Below, piece after piece: positions 1-7,313 of a stretch of DNA of 64,000 bases. Position numbers and translations under genes: made by a program. Below the pieces are notes generated by a model that ran no database searches, was not told the DNA's origin, and was given only the letters and a program-made list of their open reading frames with translations. Position 1 is the stretch's first letter. The number at the start of each line of letters is the position of its first letter. Source of the DNA: Patulibacter sp. SYSU D01012 (GTDB taxonomy: Bacteria; Actinomycetota; Thermoleophilia; Solirubrobacterales; Solirubrobacteraceae); contig NZ_JAFMTB010000003.1 in NCBI RefSeq assembly GCF_017916475.1, positions 346,009 through 410,008 on the forward strand, written 5' to 3'.

Positions 1-166
1 CGGACGGGGGATCCGGGGCGTCGGCCGGGCGGCCGGATCAGCGCGGCAGGTGCAGCCGCAGGGGGTCGTCGATGCGGGCCGTCGCGGCGGCGGGGACGCG
101 GCCGAAGACGGTCTCGCCCCGCCGGCGCCGGTCTCGCCCCTCCGGCGGCGGCCCCGCGCGCCGCGG

Positions 167-952
167 TCAGTCCGCCGCGGGCGGCGGCGCGTCTGTCGCC
201 CGCCCGGCCTGGTCCTCGGCGACCTGCCGCAGGTCGTCCGCGTCGGCCGGCGCGACCGGCACGCCCAGCTCCCGTCCGACGGCCCGGGCCACCGTCTCGC
301 CGACCGCCCGCAGGCGCGCCTCGACGTCCATCCCGGGCTCGCTCGCCAGGTCGGGCGCGCCGGTCTCGCGGGCCAGCGACGTCATCGGCGCGGTCAGGCC
401 GCAGGGGACGATCCAGGAGAACGGCTCCAGGTCGGTGACGACGTTCAGCCCCAGGCCGTGCGTCGTCACGCCGCGGGACAGGTGCAGGCCGATCGAGCCG
501 AGCTTGCGGTCCCCGACCCAGGCGCCGGTGAAGTCGATGGACTCCTCGCCGCGTCCGCGCGCCTGCACGCCCTCGGCCGCGGCGGCCGCGACCATCGCGC
601 GCTCCAGGCCGCGGACGACGGCGATGACGTCCTTCGTCGCCACCACGACGTAGCCGACGAGCTGGCCGGGGCCGTGGTAGGTGACCTTGCCGCCGCGGCG
701 CACGTCGACGATCTCGATCCCGCGCTCGGCGTACCAGTCGGCGCCGAGCGGCAGCTCCTCCGGCGTCGCGCGGCGGCCGCGGGTGTAGACGGGCGGGTGT
801 TGCAGCAGCAGGAGCGTGTCGCCGACGCGGCCCGCGGCGCGGGCGTCGCGCAGGCGGTGCTGCAGCTCGTGCGCCTCGGCGTACGGGACGGTGCCGAGCC
901 AGGCGACGCCGAGGGGGCCGTCCGGGTCGACGAGCGGGCTGGGCGCGGTCAC
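167..952 (-). CDS. lipB: Octanoyltransferase LipB
   Basis: LipB moves the octanoyl group from acyl carrier protein onto the lipoyl domains of 2-oxoacid dehydrogenase E2 and glycine-cleavage H proteins, the first step of endogenous lipoate synthesis in the cytosol. The 261-residue protein shows the family signature RGGKVTYHGPGQLVGY (86-101), the DRKLGSIG segment with the conserved lysine near 150, and IVPCGL with the acyl-accepting cysteine near 184. The chosen start is GTG, whose GTGA overlaps the stop of the upstream deacetylase by 4 bp, implying translational coupling. An in-frame extension upstream has no family similarity and lies inside the deacetylase. An E2 gene lies 3 kb away. lipA is not visible; it may lie beyond the window edge. 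Confidence 0.95.
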   Translation of the reverse strand: MTAPSPLVDPDGPLGVAWLGTVPYAEAHELQHRLRDARAAGRVGDTLLLLQHPPVYTRGRRATPEELPLGADWYAERGIEIVDVRRGGKVTYHGPGQLVGYVVVATKDVIAVVRGLERAMVAAAAAEGVQARGRGEESIDFTGAWVGDRKLGSIGLHLSRGVTTHGLGLNVVTDLEPFSWIVPCGLTAPMTSLARETGAPDLASEPGMDVEARLRAVGETVARAVGRELGVPVAPADADDLRQVAEDQAGRATDAPPPAAD

Positions 953-2154
953 GACGCCGCCTTTCCGGGGGTCAGGTCCACGAGGCAGCCGTCGTAGCCC
1001 TTCTGCAGCTGCTCCTTGCTGGGGCCGTCGTCCGCGAGCATCTTCGAGACCGTCACCGGCGTCAGGCCCTTCTGGCGGATCGCCGCGATGATGCGGGGGA
1101 GGGCCTTCAGCGTGTTCGGCTTCACCTCGTGCATCAGGATGATCGATCCCGGATGCAGGCCCCTGATGGCGGTCTCGGCGATCTGGTCCGCCGTCGTGGT
1201 GCCGAGCGCGTCCTGCGTGTCGACGTTCCACAGCACCTGGACGACGCCGAGGTCCTCGGCGATGCGGTCCGTGGTCGCGTCGTGCGACTCGTACGGGGGG
1301 CGGAAGAGCTCCGCCGGACGGCCGAGCGCGCGCCGGCTGGCGTTCGCGCCGCCCTCGATCTCGGCGCGCTGGTCCTTGGCCGAGAGCTTCGCCAGGAACG
1401 GGTGGTCCTGCGTGTGCGACCCGGCGTCCCAGCCCAGGTTGCGCTGCACCCGGACGTACTCCTCGTTGCCCGGCACGTTGCGGCCGATGCGGAACATCGT
1501 CGCGGGGACGCGCTCCTTCGCCAGCAGGGTGATGAACTTCGGCGACAGGGTGCGGTCCGGGCCGTCGTCGAAGGTCAGCGCGACGTACGGCCGCTTCCCC
1601 GCGCCGCAGTAGACGGGCAGCCCGAGCTTCGCGTAGCGGCGGATCGCGGCGGCGCGGTCCAGCCGGTCGACGACGTCGGTCGACGCGGCCCGCAGCTGCC
1701 CCGCCAGCAGGGGGGTGCGCTCCGCGGCGGCGCCGTCCGAGCCGCCGCCGTCGTGCCCGCCCGCCAGCGCGGCCATGACCCCGACCGTCGCCACGGCGAC
1801 CGCCGCGGCGCCGCCGAGCACGGCGGCGCGCCGACGGCGCACCACGGCCTGCGGCGTCCGCGGCGCGCTCCGACCGTCGCCCTCGTCGTCGGGCTCGTCC
1901 CCGTCGGCGTCGGCGTCGGCGGGGACGTCCTCGTCGGCGGGCTCGGGCGGCGCGGGGGCCGCGCCGGCGGCGGCAGGGGCGGCCGGCCCCTCGGCGCGGG
2001 GGCCGGGGGCGGGGTCGTCCGGGCGCGGCTCGTCCTCGCGGGACGCGCGCGCCGGGGACTCCCAGCCGCCGCCCCAGTCCCAGTCGTGGACCTGGCGGCG
2101 GCGGGGCGTCCCGGGACGGTCTTCGGGCTCGTCGGGCGCTCCGGCATCCACCAC
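949..2154 (-). CDS. Membrane-anchored polysaccharide deacetylase (NodB domain)
   Basis: Probable carbohydrate esterase family 4 enzyme that removes acetyl groups from an envelope polysaccharide or peptidoglycan outside the membrane. About 400 residues: an acidic Ala/Pro-rich cytoplasmic N-terminus, an Arg cluster, one membrane segment (about 110-132), a linker, then a NodB domain with TFDDGPD (about 194-200), an H-x3-H-type segment THTQDHPF region, RPPYESHD, a DTQD segment and a closing LMHE motif where the family often has H-D. The start is GTG at 2154 because a TACGGT -10 box sits 7 bp upstream. An earlier GTG at 2163 overlaps that box. The 3' end overlaps lipB by GTGA. The substrate is unknown. 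Confidence 0.88.
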   Translation of the reverse strand: MVDAGAPDEPEDRPGTPRRRQVHDWDWGGGWESPARASREDEPRPDDPAPGPRAEGPAAPAAAGAAPAPPEPADEDVPADADADGDEPDDEGDGRSAPRTPQAVVRRRRAAVLGGAAAVAVATVGVMAALAGGHDGGGSDGAAAERTPLLAGQLRAASTDVVDRLDRAAAIRRYAKLGLPVYCGAGKRPYVALTFDDGPDRTLSPKFITLLAKERVPATMFRIGRNVPGNEEYVRVQRNLGWDAGSHTQDHPFLAKLSAKDQRAEIEGGANASRRALGRPAELFRPPYESHDATTDRIAEDLGVVQVLWNVDTQDALGTTTADQIAETAIRGLHPGSIILMHEVKPNTLKALPRIIAAIRQKGLTPVTVSKMLADDGPSKEQLQKGYDGCLVDLTPGKAAS

Positions 2155-2161
2155 GTTCCTC

Positions 2162-2167
2162 ACCGTA
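2162..2167 (-). promoter_or_regulatory. -10 box TACGGT, deacetylase gene
   Basis: TACGGT lies 7 bp before the GTG at 2154, the spacing expected for a leaderless or nearly leaderless transcript. It decides against the in-frame GTG at 2163, which overlaps the box. Confidence 0.5.
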
Positions 2168-2208
2168 GAGGACGCTCCTGTGCCGCCGCGCACGACCGCT
2201 GCCACGGG

Positions 2209-2214
2209 TACCCT
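2209..2214 (+). promoter_or_regulatory. -10 box TACCCT, leaderless start
   Basis: TACCCT lies exactly 6 bp before the GTG at 2221, so transcription would begin at or next to the start codon. It stands back to back with the deacetylase promoter on the other strand. Confidence 0.5.
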
Positions 2215-2220
2215 GGGGCC

Positions 2221-2868
2221 GTGCGGAGCGCTCGATCCCGCCGCCGGTCCGAGCCGCCGCTGTGGCTCTCGCGGCTGCGCTGGCGCCTGCGGGGCGACAG
2301 CGCCCGGATCGGCTTCGTGCTCGCCGTCGTCGTCGACACGGCGCTGCTCGCGGTGCTGCCGGCGCCCGCCGCGGGGCAGGGAGCCGGACGGCTGCTGCTG
2401 CTCGCGGTGGCGGGCAACGTGGTGCTCGTGGCCGTCGGCGGCGCCGTCGGGTCGTGGGCGCTGCGCCGGCGCGACGCGTCGCTGCCGCGGATCGTCGCGC
2501 GGGATCGGGCGGCGACGCTGGCGATGGTGGCCGGGACCGTCGCGGTCTGCGCGGTCGGGCTGCTGCACGAGCCGGAGGAGGACGGCCGCGACCGTCGGCG
2601 GGAGCAGGTGGTGCTGGCCGCGGAGCGTCTGGCCGTCCGGCGCGCGCCGGCGTTCACGAAGGCGCGGCTGCGCGAGTCCGACGTGCTGCCGCTGACGGGC
2701 GACGTCTACCGGGTGTGCTTCCCCGCCCGGCGCGCCGGGCGGGCGTGGTGCACGTTCGTGCGGCGACGCGGCGAGGGCTACCGGGCGCGCCGGGACTCCG
2801 ACCCGCGGCCCAACGCGTCGGCCGACGCGCTCGCCGGCCCGCGGCCGACGGTGCTGCCCGAGCCGTAG
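2221..2868 (+). CDS. Hypothetical membrane protein
   Basis: Unrecognised 215-residue protein. After an Arg-rich cytosolic start there are three hydrophobic segments (about 31-50, 58-81 and 97-114), then a charged C-terminal domain of about 100 residues with two cysteines, containing VYRVCF and AWCTFV segments. The topology suggests the C-terminal domain is extracytoplasmic, which is inference. The GTG start is supported by a TACCCT box 6 bp upstream and by coding composition beginning there. The gene is divergent from the polysaccharide deacetylase and converges with the E2-like gene 10 bp downstream. No function can be given. Confidence 0.72.
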   Translation: MRSARSRRRSEPPLWLSRLRWRLRGDSARIGFVLAVVVDTALLAVLPAPAAGQGAGRLLLLAVAGNVVLVAVGGAVGSWALRRRDASLPRIVARDRAATLAMVAGTVAVCAVGLLHEPEEDGRDRRREQVVLAAERLAVRRAPAFTKARLRESDVLPLTGDVYRVCFPARRAGRAWCTFVRRRGEGYRARRDSDPRPNASADALAGPRPTVLPEP

Positions 2869-2878
2869 GCGGGCCGGG

Positions 2879-3610
2879 TCAGGCCGCCAGGACCTCGCGG
2901 GGGTCCTCGAGCAGGCGGGCGACCTCGCGCAGGAACGCGCCGCCGTGCGAGGGGTAGACGGCGCGGTGGTCGGCCGTCAGCGTCAGCGCGACGACGGTGC
3001 GGGGGACGATCTGCTCGCCGACGACCCACGGGCGGCGGCGCGGCGCGCCGAGCGCCAGGCAGGCGCCGGTGCCGGGCGGCATGATCGCGTCGAAGCGGTC
3101 GGCGCCGTCCGGGCCGCCGTCGATCAGGGCGAACGTCGTGCCGGCGCTGTCCGGGGCGCGCAGGGCGCCCTCGTGCGCGCGCTGCGTGACGTCCAGGCGC
3201 CGGGCGGCGAGCGCGGCGAGCGGCTGCGTGCCGGCGTCGAACAGGGTCGGCAGGGCGATGTTCTCGCCCTCCACGTCGACGGCCAGCGCGATGTTCGCCT
3301 GCGACCACGTCTCGATCCGGCCGTCGCGCCACGCGCCGTTGACGCGCTCGTGGCGCAGCAGCGCCAGGCCGGCCGCGCGGGCGACGGCGTCGACCAGCCG
3401 CGCGTCGCCGGTGAGGGCGACGGTCAGCTCCTCGACGTCGACGTCCACGGTCGCCGTCCACGTCGGCACCGTCGCGCGCACCTCGGCCATGCGGCGCGCG
3501 ATGGCGGTCTGCGTGCGGGTGGGGATCCGGCTCGTCGCGGTGCCGCGCTTCGTGCCCTCGGTGACGGAGACGTCGGAGGACGGGGTGACGAGGTCGGTCG
3601 GCTCGCTCAT
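2879..3610 (-). CDS. Lipoyl-less 2-oxoacid dehydrogenase acyltransferase-like protein
   Basis: A 243-residue protein corresponding to the E2 catalytic (CAT) domain alone, without lipoyl or subunit-binding domains. The segment beginning IPTRTQTAIARRMAEVRATV matches the start of CAT domains. The C-terminal active-site region reads ADHRAVYPSHGG: the catalytic histidine (about 215) is kept, but the usual Asp-Gly of HxxxDG is Tyr-Pro. The start is the ATG preceded by GGAGGGG. It lies 32 bp after the full E2 gene on the same strand, so the two are probably co-transcribed. It could be a structural or regulatory partner of the E2 core or an acyltransferase fed in trans. Reduced or absent catalysis is inference from the replaced residues. 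Confidence 0.85.
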   Translation of the reverse strand: MSEPTDLVTPSSDVSVTEGTKRGTATSRIPTRTQTAIARRMAEVRATVPTWTATVDVDVEELTVALTGDARLVDAVARAAGLALLRHERVNGAWRDGRIETWSQANIALAVDVEGENIALPTLFDAGTQPLAALAARRLDVTQRAHEGALRAPDSAGTTFALIDGGPDGADRFDAIMPPGTGACLALGAPRRRPWVVGEQIVPRTVVALTLTADHRAVYPSHGGAFLREVARLLEDPREVLAA

Positions 3611-3642
3611 GGCCCCTCCGAGCATGGCACGTCGGCCCGGGG

Positions 3643-4875
3643 CTACAGGGCGAGGCTGCCGGGGTGCTCGAGGATCGTCCGCAGCCGGTCGAGGAACGCC
3701 GCCGCGTGCGCGCCGTAGACCACGCGGTGGTCGCTGCAGAGCGTCACGGTCATGATCGGCCGCAGCACGGGCTGGCCGTCGACGGGCACGTAGCGCTCGG
3801 TCGTCGCGCCGATGGCCAGGATCGCGCCCTGCCCGGGCGTGACGATCGCGGTGAAGTGCGCGGCGCCGAGCATCCCCAGGTTGCTGATCGTGAACGTGCC
3901 GCCCTCGAGCTCGTCCGGGCGGATGCGCCCGGCGCGGGCGCGGCCCGTCATGTCGCGCGTCCGGGCGGCCAGCTCGCCGAGCGCCAGGCGGTCCGCGTCC
4001 CGCACGACGGGCACGACCAGGCCGCCGTCGTCGGTGGCGACCGCCACGCCGACGTGCACGTGCGCGGGCTCGGCGATCCCGTCCGGCAGCCACGCGCTGT
4101 TGACCCGCGGGTGGTCGCGCAGCGCGAGGGCGGACGCCTTGACGATCAGGTCGTTGACGGACGGGACGCGGCGGCCCGCGCCCCGCCCGACGGCCTTCAG
4201 GTCGCCGCGGAACGCGAGCGCCGCCGACATGTCGATCTCGGCCGTGACGGCGAAGTCGGGGATCTCGGTGCGCGAGCGGACCATCCGCTCGGCGACGAGC
4301 CGCTCGATGCGGGACGGGCGCCGCAGGGGCGGGGCGGCGGCCGGCGCGGCGCCGGGGTCGGCGGGGTCGGTCGGGCCGGCGGCGGGCGGGCCCGCGGCCG
4401 TGGCGGCGCCGGCCGCCTCGTCCGCCGCGCGGGCGGTCACGTCGATCCGCTCGACCGGCGCCGCGGCCGCGGGGTCGCGCGTGGCGCCGGCGCCGACGGG
4501 CGCGTCGGACGCCGCCACCGGCGGTGCGCCCGGCCCGGGGCCCGAGGGCGCGTCGGGGGCGGGGGCGTCGTCGGCGGCCGGGCCGGCGTCCCCGTCCCGG
4601 CGGGCGTCCCGTGCGGGGCGATCGTCCGCGCTCGCCGCCGCGCCCGCCCCGTCGATGCGGGCGATCGGTGCCCCCGGCGGCACCGTCGCGCCCGGGTCCG
4701 CGGCGATCCGCAGCACCCCGCCGGCGTCGGCCGCGAAGGCCATCGTGGCCTTGTCCGTCTCGATCTCGACGATCTCGTCGCCGGGGGCCACGCGCGTCCC
4801 GTCCGCGACGAGCCACGCGACGATCGTGCCCTCCTCCATCGAGTCGGAGAGGCGCGGCATGAGGACCTCGGGCAT
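3643..4875 (-). CDS. Dihydrolipoamide acyltransferase (E2)
   Basis: E2 core subunit of a 2-oxoacid (probably pyruvate) dehydrogenase complex, passing acyl groups from E1 through a lipoyl arm to CoA. 410 residues: a lipoyl domain at about 2-76 with ETDKATM and the lipoylated Lys42; a long Ala/Pro/Asp-rich linker (77-184); a CAT domain (185-410) ending DHRVVYG with His383 and Tyr387 in place of the usual Asp, as I recall from plastid and cyanobacterial E2s. No peripheral subunit-binding domain is recognisable in the linker, which is odd for a protein that should hold E3. A TACCGT box lies 8 bp upstream of the ATG. A CAT-only paralogue follows. E3 (lpdA) is at 9.8-11.2 kb. No E1 gene is in view. 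Confidence 0.92.
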   Translation of the reverse strand: MPEVLMPRLSDSMEEGTIVAWLVADGTRVAPGDEIVEIETDKATMAFAADAGGVLRIAADPGATVPPGAPIARIDGAGAAASADDRPARDARRDGDAGPAADDAPAPDAPSGPGPGAPPVAASDAPVGAGATRDPAAAAPVERIDVTARAADEAAGAATAAGPPAAGPTDPADPGAAPAAAPPLRRPSRIERLVAERMVRSRTEIPDFAVTAEIDMSAALAFRGDLKAVGRGAGRRVPSVNDLIVKASALALRDHPRVNSAWLPDGIAEPAHVHVGVAVATDDGGLVVPVVRDADRLALGELAARTRDMTGRARAGRIRPDELEGGTFTISNLGMLGAAHFTAIVTPGQGAILAIGATTERYVPVDGQPVLRPIMTVTLCSDHRVVYGAHAAAFLDRLRTILEHPGSLAL

Positions 4876-4883
4876 CGGCGCCG

Positions 4884-4889
4884 ACGGTA
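4884..4889 (-). promoter_or_regulatory. -10 box TACCGT, E2 operon
   Basis: TACCGT lies 8 bp before the E2 ATG, leaving a leader of only one or two bases. No Shine-Dalgarno sequence is present. Confidence 0.4.
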
Positions 4890-5089
4890 GGTCCCCGCGC
4901 GCGCCCGGGCAGGGGGCCGGCGGACCGAACCGCCCGCCCGGGGGGCCGCCGGCGGGCAGCTACCCCCGTCCGGGGGAGGGACGACGAGCCCGTGCCCGCA
5001 CGCGCACGGCGGCGGCCTCGGCGTGACGCAGGGCGGCCGCCCTGTCGGTGCCCCGGTGGGCCGCGCCGCGGGCGGGCCGGGGTCGGTGC

Positions 5090-5641
5090 TCAGTCCGGCA
5101 GGTCGATCAGCGTGAAGGTCGCGACGCCGTCCCGCACCGTCAGCTCGCCCATCGTGTGCACGGGCCAGCGGCCGCGGTGGTCCGTCGGGCTGCCCGGGTT
5201 GAAGATCTGGAAGCCGTCCTCGGCCTGCTCGTGCAGCGGGATGTGGCTGTGGCCGAAGACCACGGCGTCGTGGTCGGGGAAGCGGCGGCGCATGCGGCCC
5301 AGACGCCCCGCGCGCGGGCCCGCGTCGTGGATCACCCCGATCCGCACCCCCGCGACGGTGAAGGTCAGGTCGTCCGGCAGGGCCCCGACCAGCTCGTCGT
5401 CGTTGTTGCCCAGGACCACGTGCACGGGCGGGCCGATCGCCCGCAGCTCGTCGAGCGCTCCGTGGTCGCACAGGTCCCCGGCGTGGACGATGGCGTCGGC
5501 GCCGCGGAGCCGCGCGACCACGGCGTCGGGCAGCCGGCGACCGCGCCGCGGGAAGTGGGTGTCGCTGACGATCCCGACCCGCGCCGTGGGCGGCGCGTCG
5601 TCGGGGCGGTCGGGCGCTGCGGGGCCGGATCCGGCGGTCAC
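5090..5641 (-). CDS. YfcE/MJ0936-type metallophosphoesterase
   Basis: Small (183-residue) dimetal phosphoesterase of the YfcE/MJ0936 family, which hydrolyses phosphodiesters in the cytosol; the natural substrate is usually unknown. All family motifs are present in order: SDTHFP, HAGDLCD, LGNND, VIHDAG and FGHSHIP, which provide the Asp, His and Asn ligands for two metals. The length is normal for the family. The start is set at a GTG a little before the catalytic domain; the exact start is uncertain because the first 20 residues are Ala/Pro-rich. It is divergent from the small gene at 5787, with 145 bp between them. Confidence 0.88.
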   Translation of the reverse strand: MTAGSGPAAPDRPDDAPPTARVGIVSDTHFPRRGRRLPDAVVARLRGADAIVHAGDLCDHGALDELRAIGPPVHVVLGNNDDELVGALPDDLTFTVAGVRIGVIHDAGPRAGRLGRMRRRFPDHDAVVFGHSHIPLHEQAEDGFQIFNPGSPTDHRGRWPVHTMGELTVRDGVATFTLIDLPD

Positions 5642-5773
5642 GAACCCCAAGGGTGCCGCACCGCGCGGCCCGCCGCGTGAACGACCTGCGCCGTGCCGGT
5701 GTACACGTCGAGGCGGGCTCCGGGAGCCGCCGGCGGGCCGCGGCGTCCCCGCGGCCCGTCCGGCGCGATGGAC

Positions 5774-5779
5774 TAGCCT
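5774..5779 (+). promoter_or_regulatory. -10 box TAGCCT, leaderless start
   Basis: TAGCCT lies 7 bp before the GTG at 5787, fitting a leaderless transcript and supporting that start. Confidence 0.45.
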
Positions 5780-5786
5780 CGACCCC

Positions 5787-6050
5787 GTGCGTCGCGCGCC
5801 CATCGAGCCGGGGGACCTCGTCGAGGTCGACAAGAAGGGCCGCCGGTTCATCGCGCTCGTCATCGCCGTCGATCCCGGCGGCGACGTGCGGGTGGAGCCG
5901 GTGTGCCGCGGCATCTCGTGGCGGGCCGCCACGTCGCGCGAGCTCGTCCGCCACTGGAAGAAGGCCGCGCGCCGGCGGCGTCAGCCCGACCCGGACGAGC
6001 ACGAGGAGCAGCTCGACCTGGGCCTGGACCTGGACGCCGACGGGGAGTAG
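5787..6050 (+). CDS. Small charged hypothetical protein
   Basis: Unrecognised 87-residue protein. The first 50 residues (EPGDLVEVDKKGRRFIALV and onward) look like a small beta-barrel with one cysteine. A basic helix RHWKKAARRRR and a very acidic tail ending in DLGLDLDADGE follow. The GTG start is chosen because of the TAGCCT box 7 bp upstream. The split of a basic patch and an acidic tail would fit nucleic-acid or ribosome contact, but this is only a guess. It converges with the LacI-family gene 42 bp downstream. Confidence 0.68.
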   Translation: MRRAPIEPGDLVEVDKKGRRFIALVIAVDPGGDVRVEPVCRGISWRAATSRELVRHWKKAARRRRQPDPDEHEEQLDLGLDLDADGE

Positions 6051-6092
6051 GCGGAGGCCCGCGTCCGGCGTCGGGCGCCGGCCGCCCGCCGC

Positions 6093-7130
6093 CTACGCCC
6101 CCGCGGGCGGCGTGGTGCTCGCGCGCACGCGGAGCGTGGCGGGGACGACGACGGGCTCGGGGTCGGCCGCGTCGTCCAGGCGCGCGAAGAGCAGCTCGGC
6201 CGCCGCCGCCCCCTGGCGGTCGGGGCGCAGGTCGATCGACGTGATCGGCGTCGGGCCGGCGCGCAGGCCGGCGCTGTCGATGCCGCTGGCGACGAGCAGG
6301 TCGGCGGGGACCTTCACGCCCAGCTCGCGTGCGGCGCGCATGACGCCGCCGGCGCCGCCGTCGGCGAGGGCGAAGATCGCGTCGGGCGGGTCGTCCGACA
6401 CCAGCAGCTCACGGGCGCGGTCGTGCGCGCTGCCCTCCAGGGCGTCCAGGGCGGTGCGGGCGATCCGCGGCGTCGCGTCGTGCTCGGCGCACCACGCCCG
6501 GTAGGCGTCCTCGGACTCGCGCACCCACGCCCAGCCCGCCTCGGTGCCGAGCATCGCGATCCGCTCCGCGCCCGCCGCGCGCAGGTGGTCGAGCAGGCCG
6601 CGCGCGGCGTCCGCGTTGCCGCTGTGCACGTACGCGCGGTGCTCGGGCCGGCCCAGGTCGCGCTCGATCGTGGCCACGGGCAGGCCGGCGTCCGCGAACA
6701 GCGCCAGCCTGGGGTCGTGCGTCTCCGGGTCGACGACGATCGCGCCGTCGACGCCCAGGTCGACGACGTCCGCGGGCGTGCGCGGCGTGGGGGCCAGCAG
6801 CAGCGGGTGCCGCCGGGCGGCCGCGACGCGGGCGGCGGACGCGGTGATCCGCATGTAGTAGTCGAGCGCGAGGGCGGGGCGCTCCCCGTCGTCGGGCTGG
6901 ATCTCGGGCAGCAGGAGCGCCACGGTGCCGGTGCGGCCGGCGCGCAGCGCGCGGGCGGCGCGGCTGGCCCGGTAGCCCAGCTCGGCGGCGGTGGCGATCA
7001 CGCGCTCGCGGGTGGCGGGGTCGACGCTGCCCTTGCCGTTCAGCGCGTGCGAGACCGTCGTCGTCGAGACCCCCGCGGCCGCCGCCACGTCGCGGATGGT
7101 GACGCGGGCGTGGGACGGGGACGGGGGCAC
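6093..7130 (-). CDS. LacI-family transcriptional regulator
   Basis: 345-residue repressor with an N-terminal helix-turn-helix and hinge (VTIRDVAAAAGVSTTTVSHALNGKGSVD, shown here only by its ends VTIRDVAAAAG and NGKGSVD, about 8-60) followed by a periplasmic-binding-protein-like ligand domain (about 65-345) of normal length. It is divergent from the amidohydrolase gene, and the 183-bp gap holds a perfect 14-bp palindrome of the LacI-family operator type, so it probably represses the amidohydrolase and perhaps itself, releasing on binding a small molecule. The GTG start is fixed by a TACGGT box exactly 6 bp upstream. The inducer is unknown. Confidence 0.93.
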   Translation of the reverse strand: MPPSPSHARVTIRDVAAAAGVSTTTVSHALNGKGSVDPATRERVIATAAELGYRASRAARALRAGRTGTVALLLPEIQPDDGERPALALDYYMRITASAARVAAARRHPLLLAPTPRTPADVVDLGVDGAIVVDPETHDPRLALFADAGLPVATIERDLGRPEHRAYVHSGNADAARGLLDHLRAAGAERIAMLGTEAGWAWVRESEDAYRAWCAEHDATPRIARTALDALEGSAHDRARELLVSDDPPDAIFALADGGAGGVMRAARELGVKVPADLLVASGIDSAGLRAGPTPITSIDLRPDRQGAAAAELLFARLDDAADPEPVVVPATLRVRASTTPPAGA

Positions 7131-7136
7131 GCCGGG

Positions 7137-7142
7137 ACCGTA
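7137..7142 (-). promoter_or_regulatory. -10 box TACGGT, lacI-family gene
   Basis: TACGGT sits exactly 6 bp before the GTG start on the minus strand, predicting a leaderless mRNA. Confidence 0.5.
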
Positions 7143-7267
7143 TCGCCCGACCGGCGTACACCGCCGTGCTGTCGGACGGATCGGGGCCGGCACGCCGCCC
7201 CCGCGGCGCTCCGTCGCGGCACCCCGCGACGGCCGGGCACGGCGTGGCGCGGCGATCGGTCGGCGCT

Positions 7268-7281
7268 CCAAAACGTTTTGG
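7268..7281. promoter_or_regulatory. LacI-family operator (perfect 14-bp palindrome)
   Basis: CCAAAACGTTTTGG is a perfect palindrome with the central CG typical of LacI/GalR operators and is strikingly A+T-rich for this DNA. It lies in the divergent gap between the LacI-type gene and the amidohydrolase, about 20 bp upstream of the latter's TAGCGT -10 box, so a bound repressor would cover the -35 region. Confidence 0.8.
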
Positions 7282-7301
7282 TGAACGGCCGGGATTTCGG
7301 G

Positions 7302-7307
7302 TAGCGT
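7302..7307 (+). promoter_or_regulatory. -10 box TAGCGT, amidohydrolase
   Basis: TAGCGT lies exactly 6 bp before the ATG at 7314, predicting a leaderless mRNA. The palindromic operator overlaps the region where -35 contacts would be made. Confidence 0.55.
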
Positions 7308-7313
7308 CGCGGC

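Noticed and set aside
38-166. A short in-frame continuation after the lipB stop, ending in IDDPLRLHLPR
   Set aside because: It has no ATG, GTG or TTG start and lipB is already complete. It may be chance or read-through sequence, and I cannot support a gene.
50-997. Long open frames on the strand opposite lipB and the deacetylase, and similar long antisense frames throughout
   Set aside because: Very high G+C content leaves antisense frames open. These are Arg/Ala/Gly-rich without motifs, and the opposite frame always has a recognisable protein.
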